Positions 35,244-46,295 of a stretch of 64,000 bases of DNA are shown piece after piece. Source of the stretch: Pictodentalium vernedei (Eukaryota; Mollusca; Scaphopoda; Dentaliida; Dentaliidae); the NCBI GenBank assembly GCA_031216915.1, contig CM062297.1:182288083-182352082 (forward strand), read 5' to 3'. The first letter of the stretch is position 1; the number at the start of each line of letters is the position of its first letter. The position numbers and the translations under genes were made by a program. The notes under the pieces were generated by a model, which was given only the letters and a program-made list of their open reading frames with translations, ran no database searches and was not told the DNA's origin.

Positions 35244-35437
35244 CTTTTACCCAACGTAACAACTGAAACTGGCCCAATGCTATTCACAAAACGTCGCCAA
35301 GAAACAATTTCTTTTTCAATCTTTGCGAGATCGTTCCAATGAGGGATCCTAAGCTATATTTTTGAGACAAAAATGAAAATATTTAGTTATTTAGGAAATG
35401 ATTTCTGCAAATGTCGGCTCCTGTTTGTATTACTTAG
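35244..35437. mobile_element. Degenerate family-B TTAA MITE
   Basis: It contains CCCAACGTAACAACTG, GATCGTTCCAATGAGGG, TTTTTGAGACAAAAATG and CTGCAAATGTCGGCTCCTG in the family-B order. About half of the central palindrome is gone. Confidence 0.6.
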
Positions 35438-35599
35438 ACAGTTAATGAAAAATAAGAGAAGATTAATTGAATTCTACTCCCGAAACCAACTCAGTTCCAG
35501 CGTTACGACGTCGGTGTTGATTTCTGACGTCATTCTCATATTAGACCTGTTGCGAACGTTATTTTGCGTAACGAGCTATTTGACAGTGATTATGTGATA

Positions 35600-35760
35600 A
35601 ATAGAGGATATGGAATGAGCGTTTTTCTCATATAATATTTATGAAACAAGTTTAAGAATTTTCCGTTTTGACGAGCCTCTGGGGAGCCTAAACAGAAAAT
35701 TCGGACGAGTTTCATAAATATTCAATGAGAAAAACACTCATTTCATATTCTATTTATCAT
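35600..35760. repeat. Imperfect palindrome, part of the 34.3-38.1 kb element
   Basis: GATATGGAATGAGCGTTTTT and CTCATATAATATTTATGAAAC pair with inverse copies ending near 35757. The left arm is repeated directly at 34585-34650, so this sequence belongs to the older host element. Confidence 0.6.
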
Positions 35761-35801
35761 ACGACACACACACGCACAAATTAGCCACTTAGTGTGACTT
35801 T

Positions 35802-36052
35802 TTAACTCATCACCTAACTTGGGTTGCAGATGGCACTTGGAAAAAACATCCTCGTATAACTAAAAATTTTCATTTTTTGCTACCAAAACATAGGTTATGA
35901 CCCCTCATTGGAACGAGCGCGACACGCTAGTTCCAATGAGGGGTCATAACCTATGTTTTGGAAGCAAAAAGTGAAAATATAAAAAAAAATGAATGGCGTT
36001 TTTCTTGTATTGCGCGAGACGATTTTTGCCGTTACGTTAGGTAAAAGATTAA
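35802..36052. mobile_element. TTAA-flanked MITE, family B, diverged copy
   Basis: The left end is TTAACTCATCACCTAAC and the right end ACGTTAGGTAAAAGATTAA. The central palindrome is CATAGGTTATGACCCCTC then GGAACGAGCGCGACACGC and its inverse. Confidence 0.75.
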
Positions 36053-36328
36053 TACAATATAACCCACCCTAAATAGGACAGATAATGTAAATTCTCCCTA
36101 CTGAAATTATGCAAATGTGACCCAGTTGTATTTTGTTTAGCCAATCAAATTGTCCAGTTTTGAAATTGACCAATGAATGCTGTCAACTCTAATTATGCAA
36201 ATTATGAATATGTGGACCAATGATATTTGTGTTCGGCCAATCAAATTGTCTCGTTTTGAAATTGACCAATGAAACTGACGGACGGCTTTATTATCACTGA
36301 TTAATATGAAAACAAAATATCATATGTT

Positions 36329-36577
36329 TTAACCCTTTACCCAACGAATCGTCCATATCCGCCCGCGAAATATGAAAATTCAGCAGTTGAAAAAATATTA
36401 TTTTTCAAAAAATTTCCACAAAACCGTATCATGTGACCCCTCGTTGGAACGAGCTCGTCGAGCTCGTTCCAACGAGGAGTCACATGATATGGTTTTGTTG
36501 AAATGTTTTGAAAAGTTTTAAAAAATGATATTTAAAATAATAAATGTTGATATCGTCTGCGTTGGGTAAAGGGTTAA
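36329..36577. mobile_element. TTAA-flanked MITE, family B-like subfamily
   Basis: The element runs from TTAACCCTTTACCCAACG to CGTTGGGTAAAGGGTTAA. The palindrome keeps the CGTTGGAACGAGCTCGTCGA core, but the outer arms differ (ACAAAACCGTATCATGTGAC). This is a distinct subfamily. Confidence 0.8.
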
Positions 36578-36727
36578 AGTGAACAAAACGGACGAGTCAT
36601 TAGATAAGGTAGAATATGTGACAATCAGAACACAACACAGATAAGACGAACTTCATTTGTTACCTTGATTTATGTTGTTGTTTTATCTGATTGATTAGGC
36701 TTAGCAACTGATCCACTAGAACCTCTA

Positions 36728-37126
36728 TTCATTTATTTATTGGTGTTTAAGGTCACATACTTATGCACAATGGCTAATCATGACCGTGACAGTTTTACGG
36801 GTGGAGGAAGCCGGTGTACCAGGAGAGAACCACCGAGCAACGACGAGCAGCTGCCAGCTCCCCAACATCGCAACTCCGCACTGCAGCACAGGAAGGGTTA
36901 GATTGGTTGGAGACGTGCGCACCATCGACGTGCGGTACGCCTCTGTACACGGCGTCATCGTGCCCCCATGTGGACAATCGAGGTTAAGTGCCTTGCCCAA
37001 GGACACAACGCGGGAGTCCGAATCGATCGCTCAGACAGTCACCCATCCGAGGAATAATCGGGCTCGACGTTGCTTAACTTCGATGATCTGACGAGAACCG
37101 GTTACCGCAACGCCACCGCGCCCCCT
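36728..37126 (-). mobile_element. SINE with a 5S rRNA-type head and a shared tRNA-SINE body
   Basis: On the minus strand the body and tail are those of the local tRNA SINEs (CCTTGGGCAAGGCACTTAAC, then CTGGTGC-type segments and an AAT-rich end). The head, however, reads ATCATCGAAGTTAAGCAACG, TCGAGCCCG and CTCGGATGGGTGACTG. These match the internal control region of 5S rRNA. A perfect 13-bp target duplication, ACTAGAACCTCTA, flanks it (36715-36727 and 37127-37139). It is a SINE3-type head on a body shared with SINE2-type elements. Confidence 0.85.
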
Positions 37127-37869
37127 ACTAGAACCTCTAACAATGATCAGTAAGTAAGGTAAGTTAGGCTGAACCCAATGGAGATACCAACAGACAGGGA
37201 TTTCGTGGCGAGTGGCATCGTACAGACTATTGCGGATTTTCCTCCAAGTTAAAGAGCCTGAGGTGTTATTTAATATCTATTATTACCACTTTTGCGGGCG
37301 TTCCTATCACATTAACAATGTTTTACCGGGCGTTGAAACCTCGTAATGCTCAGCAAGTACAAGTCATGTGACGTGTTGGGCCGTTATTGACTATTACAGC
37401 CCAACACGTCAATAACAGCCCGACACGTCTAAATATAGACAATGACGTCACATCTCTCAGCCGATCAACGATATTTTTCCCATATTTCCATTGGGATCGA
37501 AATTCAATTCGGATTTTTTTAATTTGTAAACACAATTAACACGCTTGTTTCAAGCGTTTCCCTTTGTGTCACGGATAGATAATGTATCAAATATAGGAAG
37601 CGATATGCACAAAGTAAGTGATGACATTTTTGATGAATAAACTCCTTGCCTAAAGTTCGCATTTCGAAGATATATTTCACCATCTAACTTCCCAAATTTC
37701 GCCGTAGACTGATCAGACCATAGTCATGTTACCCGGTTTGTTTGTCAACAAATTAGACGATAGTGTCGCTGTTTTTTTAATTCTAAAATGTCAAACTTCA
37801 TTTATTTATCTTATTCCCCATATAATTTAATTGTAATGTACCCGATGTACGAAAGTGGAAATAATAGAA

Positions 37870-38045
37870 ATAACATGACTTTGTCGGGCATTACAGTGTA
37901 TCAACGGCTCAACAGAAATGGTTAACAGCCCTTGAGCTTACTAGCGGCCCTCGACTTCGTCGCGGACCGCTAATAAACTCTTGGGCTGTTAACCATTTCT
38001 GTTGAGCCGTTAATACACTGTAATGCCCTTCAAAATCATGTTATT
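37870..38045. repeat. Long palindrome, arms of about 85 bp
   Basis: ATAACATGAC, GGGCATTACAGTGTATCAAC, GGCTCAACAGAAATGGTTAA and CAGCCCTTGAG pair with inverse copies ending near 38045 around CGACTTCGTCG. It lies near the right end of the 34.35-38.13 kb element. Confidence 0.85.
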
Positions 38046-38471
38046 GTTATATTCTTAACACAGAGAAAAACCGATATTTTTCCTGAAACCGAACCGAAAC
38101 CGAATCTGAAAAATCAAAACTTCCCAGCTCTAGAGACCAAGTATTACAACGCGTGGACAGTGGAGTACCTCTTCAACACCAGTAGAGTGAAGTTTTCGCA
38201 CAAATAATAACAGATGCCGCGAAAAAAAACGCAAGACGAGAGAGAAAAGTTTCAGCTAATGGACCTCCGGGTGAATAAGACGAATCTTTGCGTTTGCGTG
38301 TTATGCTTTTTCATAGAATTTGAGATTCAGTGCTTTGTGGAAAATTCATTCCATGGGTGTTTTGGGGATAATTCACTGTCTTGTACTTACTGTATAATGA
38401 AGAAGAAAAGTGCGATGGATGCCTTTGACACTTAATAAACATTTACAAATAGTAATGACCTTGTTTGCTTG

Positions 38472-38630
38472 TTAATTTATTTATCGAGATTTAACACTAC
38501 TTTTGACAGCTAAGGGCATATATCACGCCAGGTCTTTTTTCGGGTGGAGAAAACTAGAGTAATCGGAAAGTAACACCCAGCAGCGCGAAGTAGTTACCGC
38601 TATGAAACTTTCCAACTCACTAACCCGCTC
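38472..38630 (-). mobile_element. SINE fragment (3' part), minus strand
   Basis: Tail and end-of-body words (TTATTTATCGAGATTTAAC, GACAGCTAAGGGCA, GGGTGGAGAAAAC) match the SINE in decayed form. It is directly followed by a plus-strand SINE lacking its head, giving an inverted pair. Confidence 0.6.
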
Positions 38631-38908
38631 CCCGCCAGTGGTAACTGCGCTGTATCCTTGGGCAAGGCACTTAATTCCGATTGTCTACGTGGGGCACGAA
38701 GGCGCCGTGTACTAAGGCGTACTGCACGTCGATGTTGCACTTGTCTTCAACCAATACTTCTGTGAAGTTGGTACGTTAGGTGTCTGACAGTTGCTCGCCG
38801 TTGCTCGGTGGTTCTCTCCGGGTACTCCGGCTTCCTTCATCCGTAAAACTGTCCGACACGAGGTGACCCTGGTTGTCGAAAGTGTCGGTAAACCCCAATT
38901 AAAAAAAA
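38631..38908 (+). mobile_element. SINE lacking its head
   Basis: It begins CGCCAGTGGTAACTGCG, just after the B box, and continues with CCTTGGGCAAGGCACTTAATT, the common body and a short A-rich end. Confidence 0.8.
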
Positions 38909-39371
38909 ACATTAACCAATCATAATATGAACTTGGGTTAAATTTCCATTGGCTGAAGGCATGTGAAATGCTCTGTCTCAATGTTGGAAGGGTACAGTGT
39001 CAGTGTTGAAGGAGGTAATATTTACCAGTTAGATGGAGAATTTCCTTCTTAACATCTCTTAATAATTTTATAAAAAAAAGGAGACAAAAAGAGAACGGAC
39101 TTCTACTATTTAATGGAAAACAGATTTTGTGATTTGAAACTGTTGTTAGTATTAATGAGAAACCGCCATGGTAATTTTTTATTCATCAAAAAGGGGGGTG
39201 GGGATGAATATATGATTTGAAATAGTGGGGTCGCATAGGCCCCTGTCACCCTCTTTCGCTCGTTTTCGCCCCTATTGACACGGACCTGCTGGTTCAACCA
39301 GGAAGTCTCTTGACTGAAACTTTTTCTGTGCTCCAAACGTTATTTCATAGAAAATGGCTGGATAATGGAAA
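38909..39371. other. AT-rich stretch, no gene seen
   Basis: Nothing recognisable was found between two SINE pieces. Confidence 0.4.
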
Positions 39372-39560
39372 CATGGTGGTGCAGTGTGTTCAAAGTGTGT
39401 GACGGTACACTTCAGCCAATACTGACCCTGCTCTAGTGTCGGGTTAGTAAGTTGTAGACTCTCCGGCAGTTACTCGCTACTACTCGGAGTTTTTCTCGGG
39501 TACTCCCGCTTCCCGAACAATTGTCTGAGAAGTTCTAAAACCTCGCAGTTGCAAGTATAT
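39372..39560 (+). mobile_element. Decayed SINE fragment
   Basis: It contains CAGCCAATACTGACCCTGC, CTCCGGCAGTTACTCGC and CTCGGGTACTCCCGC in SINE order, with no head and no tail. Confidence 0.6.

Positions 39561-39563
<3 letters not shown>

Positions 39564-39619
<56 letters not shown>
39564..39619. repeat. (CT)n microsatellite, about 55 bp
   Basis: An almost pure CT dinucleotide run. Confidence 0.95.
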
Positions 39620-39622
<3 letters not shown>

Positions 39623-42130
39623 CTTACTGTTCTTTCCTTCTTTTATTTGATCTCTCTTTTCCAGTGGAAGAGTTAAGGCTCGCGAGCTTTTTTATTGTTT
39701 TTCCCATTGATGCAGCATTTTGAATTATAGCTTTCAGAATGACCTCCCTTGATATGCGAAATGTTTCATGTTCTGCTGTGTCGTCAAAAAGGCGAAAACT
39801 TGAAGCCGGATAATATTACACTCTTCCAATACAGCATGACAAACAACGTTCCAGAATTGTGCAATCCGGTGATTCCGGTCTGTAAATACCTAATCAGAGA
39901 TGTATCTGTTGTTTTTTCCATTGTCTAAGTTACATGTTCACTCATTTTATATTATTTTATTGTATTGCTGTAATAATATTGTTGAAAAATTCGCAATCTG
40001 CCTCAAGTGGGTGTTTATTGCTTCAATAAAATTCTAAATTCTATAAAATTCTAGAAGTATCAACAAGATTACTGTGGCGTGTTTATAAGTATTCCTAAAT
40101 CACTGCATTTTATCTTTGATACTTTTAAGTGTATTTTATAAATAACTAGATTGTATGTGTTCAGTTGTGTAAATCCATTTATAGTCTAGTCGTCGAGTGC
40201 GAAAATAAGGACGTACGTGGAACAAATTGACAAAAAGCTACATTTTGTGTCGCAAGAAAGAGGCGAGTTCACCCAATAATACATCAAACTCCGTTGAAAT
40301 CTGTTTTGTAGAAATGTTTTTATAGAGGTTTGAAATTAGATGGTATTAGATGCTATTTCGAGCATATATTATTCTGGCCATTGAAGATTTCGATCGGAAC
40401 AAATCGGTAACAATGTCAGGGCAAAACCAGTCTAAAAGGGAGGAGCCCCCCTCCCCCCCCCCCCTTCATTCAAGTTCAGATATATGTATATATTTCTTCT
40501 CTGTGTGTTGTAAGCACACATGTTTTAATTAGATATGAGCCTTAGGCGATTCACAGTGGGATACTTCTCTGGCATATTACTTGTCAGAATAAAATGTTTC
40601 CATTCTATCTTCACAGTCAATTAATCTCGCAACGACTATAGCACTTATAGATTGATTCCAATCGTCACGGTTATCAAGTAGATTATTTCTCGGGATAAGC
40701 TTGATACGCGGTGATTTTATCTTCAGAAATGTCGTGTGCCATGTTTAGGCATCTTGAAATACTGTTATCTGACCATCCCAAGACCAGATATGAAAGTGTG
40801 GAGAACTAGCTAGTTCGGTGAGACTTGGGTTTCGGCCAAATAGGAGACGCCATATAGGGTCTCGTGCGAGTAGAATTTCTGGGCAATCCACGTTGCTCCG
40901 TTGTACGCCGCTATTGTCGGATTAGGTGGACGTAGGAGGGCTACAAGCCCGAATTTAGAGAACAGATTACGAACCCAAGTAAAGACAAAGTTTAGATGCT
41001 GTTAGTGAGGATCGACTCGCACCTGTCCCAAATTGTAGGCTATTATATTGTGGTATTAACCTTTAGGAACCCAGAGGTAGATCGCGTAGTAGCCTGTTTT
41101 AGTATCAGAGTGTTGTGAATATCGACTCAAGGTCGACAAGTGACAATTCGCGCAAGCTCGAAAGCGCATTTTGAAGTTGTGAGTTCTGCATGAACTGTGT
41201 GTATTTCAAAAGGACAGGAACATTCAAGGAGAGTTCTATCAAAGGACACATGCATAATGTATGTGACGAAGACTTGCTAAACTAGCCGACAGAGTGGATG
41301 AACCGAATCCAAATCAGAACTATGTTGCCACAAGGTAATTAGCATTGCTAGTCGGGATCCCCCGGCAGTCAGAGCTGCAGACGCACATAGACGCAGAAGA
41401 TTAAGACTCGGTGTTTTAAGCTCCTGCTGCAAGCCCGCTACAGTGACATTTTGAAAGATTAAAAGATAAAGTTTATAGATAAACTGAAATTGATGAAAAA
41501 CTATTAACCCCTGTGATAAACCTTCTATCATGTTATTCAAATTGTTAAATGTGTTGAATATGGAAGTGAGTTTATTTTAAATGTAAATAAAAGAATCGTT
41601 GTTACTTTAATCATTGTTTCCTTTCCGCAGCCTGAAGTGATTAGGTATCACACCTAACGAGGATCGAACCTATATTTCGAGTTCACTCGGCAGGGAAGAA
41701 AATAATAGTGCGGTCCCAACTCTGCTCTTCGATCCTAGTTTGGTCCGTGTCCGGATTCCGACCCTCCTTGTTGGCTGGTTCCCCAATATTTTTAATGGAG
41801 AGACTAAACAGCCCCTTGTCACCCCTCACACGCGGATGAAAGTATCTGACAAAGGAGCTGATGTTTGTGTCATTCGAAGCGGAAATAATCATTGGACAAG
41901 TCACAGCAATGTGGCGTCCCGGGCGACCTTTTGTGCCAGGTCATTTCGTTCCCTCGCCGAATCGCCACTGGAACGCCAGAATATTCGACTCCGTGTTTAT
42001 AATTCGTGTTCCGGACGCCACAGTTATCCATTTGATACCAAAGATAACATCCTGAATCCAGAATTAGCGTTAAAGGGTGACCTGGACAACAAAAATTGAG
42101 ATTTTTCCTTCAATTTTCGTTGTCTTTTCT
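39620..42130. other. Long stretch without a recognised gene
   Basis: About 2.5 kb of AT-rich sequence. A C tract lies at 40447-40464. Open frames up to 119 codons (41740-42099) lack recognisable motifs, and no repeat match within the window was found. Confidence 0.4.
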
Positions 42131-42138
42131 GTCATAAA

Positions 42139-42852
42139 TAGGGTTTAATCCCGGGAACGGGAAATCCCGGGTTCCCGGTTCCGAAAGCTGGCCCCAATAC
42201 CCGGGAAATATACAGCACGGAACCGGGAATGAAGCGTGGCACTGTTTGTGTATTAAACTGAAGTTTTCTGAATTAAAACTTCGTAGGATTTCATCAACCC
42301 TTCCATGCCTAAAATTTTTACAGTCCTGATTCCTGACGAACCATTTTCAACAAATCACTGTAACTCTCAACCAGTTCTGGGGTTAATACCCCCCCCCCCC
42401 ACCACACCCCACCCACTCTCCCTTTCAACTGCAAGATCTTCTTCACCCGCTTCAAAGTTCAAACTCGTCTTCATTTTCAGAATCACTATTCAGTACCTCC
42501 TCCAACATCAACACCCTCTTCACAGCCGTCACCAGTCTCCTCTGCTTAAAGCAGAGGAGAGTGGTGACGTCAGTGAAGAGGGTGTTGATGTTGGGGAAGG
42601 AAGAGGTGATAAAAAAATAAAGACGAGATTGAAGCGGGTTTGGGTTTTCATACTTATCTCAGGAAAAGAACTTTTCCGTTTGGAGATGGGAGATTGCCAA
42701 TGAAATATGCTCATTATCATTAAAATAAATGCGTCATGTTCACCTCGTACATTTGCTGGATATTACCCGGGAAATTTCCCGGTTCTCGGTTTTGAGAGTA
42801 ATTTCATTCCCGTTCCCGGTTCCTAGAAAACCAGGAAATATATTAAACCCTA
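42139..42852. mobile_element. hAT-type MITE with perfect 8-bp target duplication
   Basis: The ends TAGGGTTTAATCCCGGG and TATTAAACCCTA are inverted. GTCATAAA occurs directly on both sides (42131-42138 and 42853-42860). CCCGGGAA-rich subterminal repeats occur near both ends. The core is a palindrome at about 42500-42605 (ACATCAACACCCTCTTCAC against its inverse, centre CTCTGCTTAAAGCAGAG). No transposase is present. Confidence 0.85.
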
Positions 42853-42974
42853 GTCATAAACAAAATGCGAAAAAACTCACTCAAAATGTCATTATTCATA
42901 CACGGTGTGATTTCATGTGAATTTCAGTGGCTTTTTCTCGAAACTAATCGCTATCATAATTTGCTAACACTAGA

Positions 42975-43318
42975 ACAGGATTGTGGTGGCTCACTGGTTT
43001 GAGCCTTGGACCGGAAGGTCAGCGGTTCCATCCTGGCCGCGCAGTCTGCGTTGTGACCATGTGAATGACACTTTATCCCGATTGCTCACTTGGGAGAGCG
43101 GCGATGTTGTGTACTACGGCGTACTGCACGTCGATGGTGCACTTGCCCTCGATCGCTGCGAACTCGGTTTGTTCCGGGTTAACAAGTTGGGGAGTATGAC
43201 CAGTGTTCGCCGCTGCTCGATAATTCTCTCCGGATACACCTGCTTTCTAAAACAGTTCGACACTATATGACCATGAATGCTGAAAGTGTCGTTAAGGCCC
43301 AATAAACAAACAAACAAA
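42975..43318 (+). mobile_element. tRNA-derived SINE, ACAA-type tail
   Basis: The head (TGGTGGCTCACTGG) and B box (GGTTCCATCCTGG) are diverged. The body has GTACTGCACGTCGATGGTGC, and the tail reads CCCAATAAACAAACAAACAAA, as in 12556-12898. No clean target duplication was found. Confidence 0.75.
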
Positions 43319-44161
<843 letters not shown>

Positions 44162-44167
44162 CACGGG
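44162..44167. repeat. 6-bp target-site duplication, left copy (CACGGG)
   Basis: CACGGG lies immediately outside the left terminal repeat and is identical to 61849-61854. A 6-bp duplication is the Polinton norm. Confidence 0.95.
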
Positions 44168-44925
44168 AGTAGGTAATAAATGAGAGTTCGAGCTCACCTG
44201 TACATGTACGTGTACATGTACATGTACATCTCCATAGGATTTAGTGTTAAAATCGTGTACGTGTACAAGATTTTAACGGTTTTTTAGGGTGAGCTCGAAT
44301 TTTTTTAACACTGAATTGTATCCTAGACGCGCATAGTTTTACGTACACGTACATGTACCGTTTTGATTGAAATCTGCGGATGACTTTTCCCCATAGGATT
44401 CAGTGTTAAATTGCGAGCAAAAAACCGTTTTGAGAGTTCGAGCTCATCGTCTTGTCGATTCTAACAATCCGCATCCGTACACGATTTTAACACTGAAACC
44501 CTATGGAGAATGTTAAATTGCGAGTAAAAAAAAGTTTTGAGAGTTCGAACTCATCATCTTGCCGATTCTAACGATCCGTGTCCGCACGCGATTTTAATGC
44601 GAAAACCCCATGGTGAGTGTTAAATTGCGAGCAAAAAAACGTTTTGAGAGTTCGAACTCATCATCATCTTGCCGATTTCTAACGATCCGCGTCCGTACAC
44701 GATTTTAACACTGAATCCTATGGAAGGAAACTCGCTTGCGGATTTTTAGGTCTGAAATCGACTGGCGTGAAGAGGTGATGTTTGAATCTGCAAACCCATT
44801 GTTGTAGCGTTTCTCGAAGTGAGACTGGCGCAAGTTATTGCGAGGTGATCTCGATGGAAATGTTTTGAAACGAAGAGTGTTGTCGTCGTCGGTGTGGTTG
44901 GAACTTCGCGAGCCCGCTGTCACGT
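44168..44925 (+). repeat. Left terminal inverted repeat of the Polinton
   Basis: About 757 bp, inverted against 61072-61848. It contains palindromic GTACATGTAC strings near the outer end. It also contains three to four internal tandem units of about 120 bp (TTTTGAGAGTTCGA, CGATCCG, GATTTTAACACTGAA, CCTATGG, TGTTAAATTGCGAG). The inner 150 bp are less well conserved between the two ends than the outer part. Confidence 0.95.
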
Positions 44926-44934
44926 TTTTGATTG

Positions 44935-44963
44935 ATATATATATATATAGAGGAGAAAAAAAA
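44935..44963 (+). promoter_or_regulatory. TATA/AGAG-A-rich promoter-like motif upstream of the first Polinton gene
   Basis: An alternating TATATA run followed by AGAGGAGAAAAAAAA, 70-100 bp before the ATG at 45035. The same composite motif precedes other genes of the element. Confidence 0.5.
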
Positions 44964-45034
44964 ATATAAATAAATAGTTATTTAGAAAATTAAATATATC
45001 AAATCGAATAGATAATAAAAAAAAAAAGTAAATC

Positions 45035-45409
45035 ATGAGCGATTCTCAGACTATTAGAGCGAGGTTTCTTTTAAACATGCTGATGAGAGCATACGCAATA
45101 TGCGTGAACGAAGAACTACGTCCCATCCTGTTAGAACGATGCGTCGGATGTCAGGATCATCTAGATTTCGATCACGAGGATCATTCGTGTCTGACGATGG
45201 AAAGGGAAGATATGGTCGTCATGTATTTCGAACTGGCGTTCGAACGCATTAAATTCAACGATGTGATCACGTTTTGGAAGAGATTAGTCTTCTGTAAGAA
45301 TCGAGACAGGCCCACAGATTCAGAAGAACTGAAATTGGCGCATAGAAGTTTGACTTTAGAAGACAAGGGATGCATCAAGAAATTATTGCTGAACGAAGCA
45401 TACGTCTAA
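45035..45409 (+). CDS. Unidentified Polinton protein with a possible zinc knuckle (124 aa)
   Basis: A small protein of 124 residues. Residues 34-49 contain CVGCQDHLDFDHEDHSC, a Cys/His cluster that could bind one zinc ion. The rest is predicted largely helical, with a charged C-terminal half. I do not recognise the family. Its place as first gene after the left terminal repeat and its own upstream TATA-like motif suggest a real gene. The frame is open from ATG to stop. Function unknown; it may be an early or regulatory protein, but that is a guess. Confidence 0.7.
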   Translation: MSDSQTIRARFLLNMLMRAYAICVNEELRPILLERCVGCQDHLDFDHEDHSCLTMEREDMVVMYFELAFERIKFNDVITFWKRLVFCKNRDRPTDSEELKLAHRSLTLEDKGCIKKLLLNEAYV

Positions 45410-45517
45410 GTTTTTTTCGTTGATATAAAATAAGGGAGAGTAGAAAATAAAAAAAAATAAATACACACATAAATTTTTTTTTTATCTAATATTAGAAAGA
45501 AAGAAAAAAAACACAAA

Positions 45518-46180
45518 ATGAGAACCAGAAATAAATTGTATCCGGCGTTAGTGGATGACGAGGACGAGAAGCCAAACGGCGTTTTGCGGACGGCACCGTC
45601 GCAAGAAGAAAAACAAAGAGGAGAGAGGTATCGCATTGATCAAATCAGTAGAATCCAAGAGTATCTAACTCGAGAGAGAGATTCTCGTCATTCTCTCAAG
45701 AAGAAGTATTCACGTTTTGTGAAATTCGTGAACGCGATCGACATGACACTCATCAGGATTTCTATGGGTTTACACGCGGCCGGCATCGGATTGTTGTCGA
45801 CCGTGGTCGGCATTCCGATCGTGTTGACCGTAGAAGGAGTGGCCCTCGCCGCCGGATTGTTTAGCACGCTCGGAAACTTTTTGAGTAGGAAATTATATCT
45901 GAAGGTGAGGAAACACGACAAGATTCGCGTCTTGGCCGACTCCAAGATCGACACGATATCCGAAATGATCACGATGGCGTTGAAAGATGGTAGGATATCG
46001 GACGGAGAATACTTCGCAATATTGAGTGAGAAAACGAAATACGATGCCATGAAAGAAGCCGTGAGAATCAAGACTCGTCAGATCATCAAGGAAGAGATGA
46101 AGGATTATCTCGTGGAAAAGGGGAGGAAAGAGGCCAGGGAGGAATTCAGTAAGATGATAGAACTCAAGAGCAGCAATTGA
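45518..46180 (+). CDS. Polinton-type membrane protein, function unknown (220 aa)
   Basis: A 220-residue protein. Residues 1-75 are charged and helical (RIDQISRIQEYLTRERDSRH). Residues 84-118 form a hydrophobic Gly/Ala-rich stretch (GLHAAGIGLLSTVVGIPIVL, then VEGVALAAGLFSTLG) long enough for two membrane passes or a hairpin. Residues 120-220 are helical and basic/acidic mixed (KHDKIRVLADSKIDTISEMI, DGRISDGEYFAIL). I recall similar proteins annotated as uncharacterised in Polintons of cnidarians and molluscs, but cannot verify this here. It could act in membrane association or virion assembly. The frame is intact. Confidence 0.65.
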   Translation: MRTRNKLYPALVDDEDEKPNGVLRTAPSQEEKQRGERYRIDQISRIQEYLTRERDSRHSLKKKYSRFVKFVNAIDMTLIRISMGLHAAGIGLLSTVVGIPIVLTVEGVALAAGLFSTLGNFLSRKLYLKVRKHDKIRVLADSKIDTISEMITMALKDGRISDGEYFAILSEKTKYDAMKEAVRIKTRQIIKEEMKDYLVEKGRKEAREEFSKMIELKSSN

Positions 46181-46295
46181 AAAAAAGAATATATATATAT
46201 ATATATAATAAGAACAGAATTTTTAAAAAAAAAAAAAATATTAAATTTATATATAAAATAAAAAACGAAATTAATTTAAATAACTCTTAAAAAAA

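Larger units (their letters stand above)
34354..38132. mobile_element. Old hAT-like non-autonomous element filled with insertions
   Basis: The ends TAGACCTGGGCGATTTTTTC and CTTCCCAGCTCTA are inverted over the first bases, and GGTTCGGTT/AACCGAACC words lie just inside each end. The 8-bp flanks are GAGACTAA (34346-34353) and GAGACCAA (38133-38140), one mismatch. The 8-bp duplication and TAGRCCTGGG-type ends suggest hAT. No transposase is visible. The interior holds two foldbacks (34708-34802; 37870-38045), TTAA MITEs and a SINE. I infer that it is one element; chance similarity of the ends is possible. Confidence 0.45.

Noticed and set aside
37030-37126. A 5S rRNA gene
   Set aside because: Only the internal promoter part matches. 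The sequence continues into a SINE body and has a 13-bp target duplication.
38214-38435. A 73-codon frame starting MPRKKTQDEREKF
   Set aside because: It has no recognised motif, and part of it overlaps a fragment of the CCAATGGACCTCCGGG-type MITE core. Not enough support for a gene.
41740-42099. A 119-codon open frame
   Set aside because: No family, no clear initiation context and no codon signal; possibly chance.
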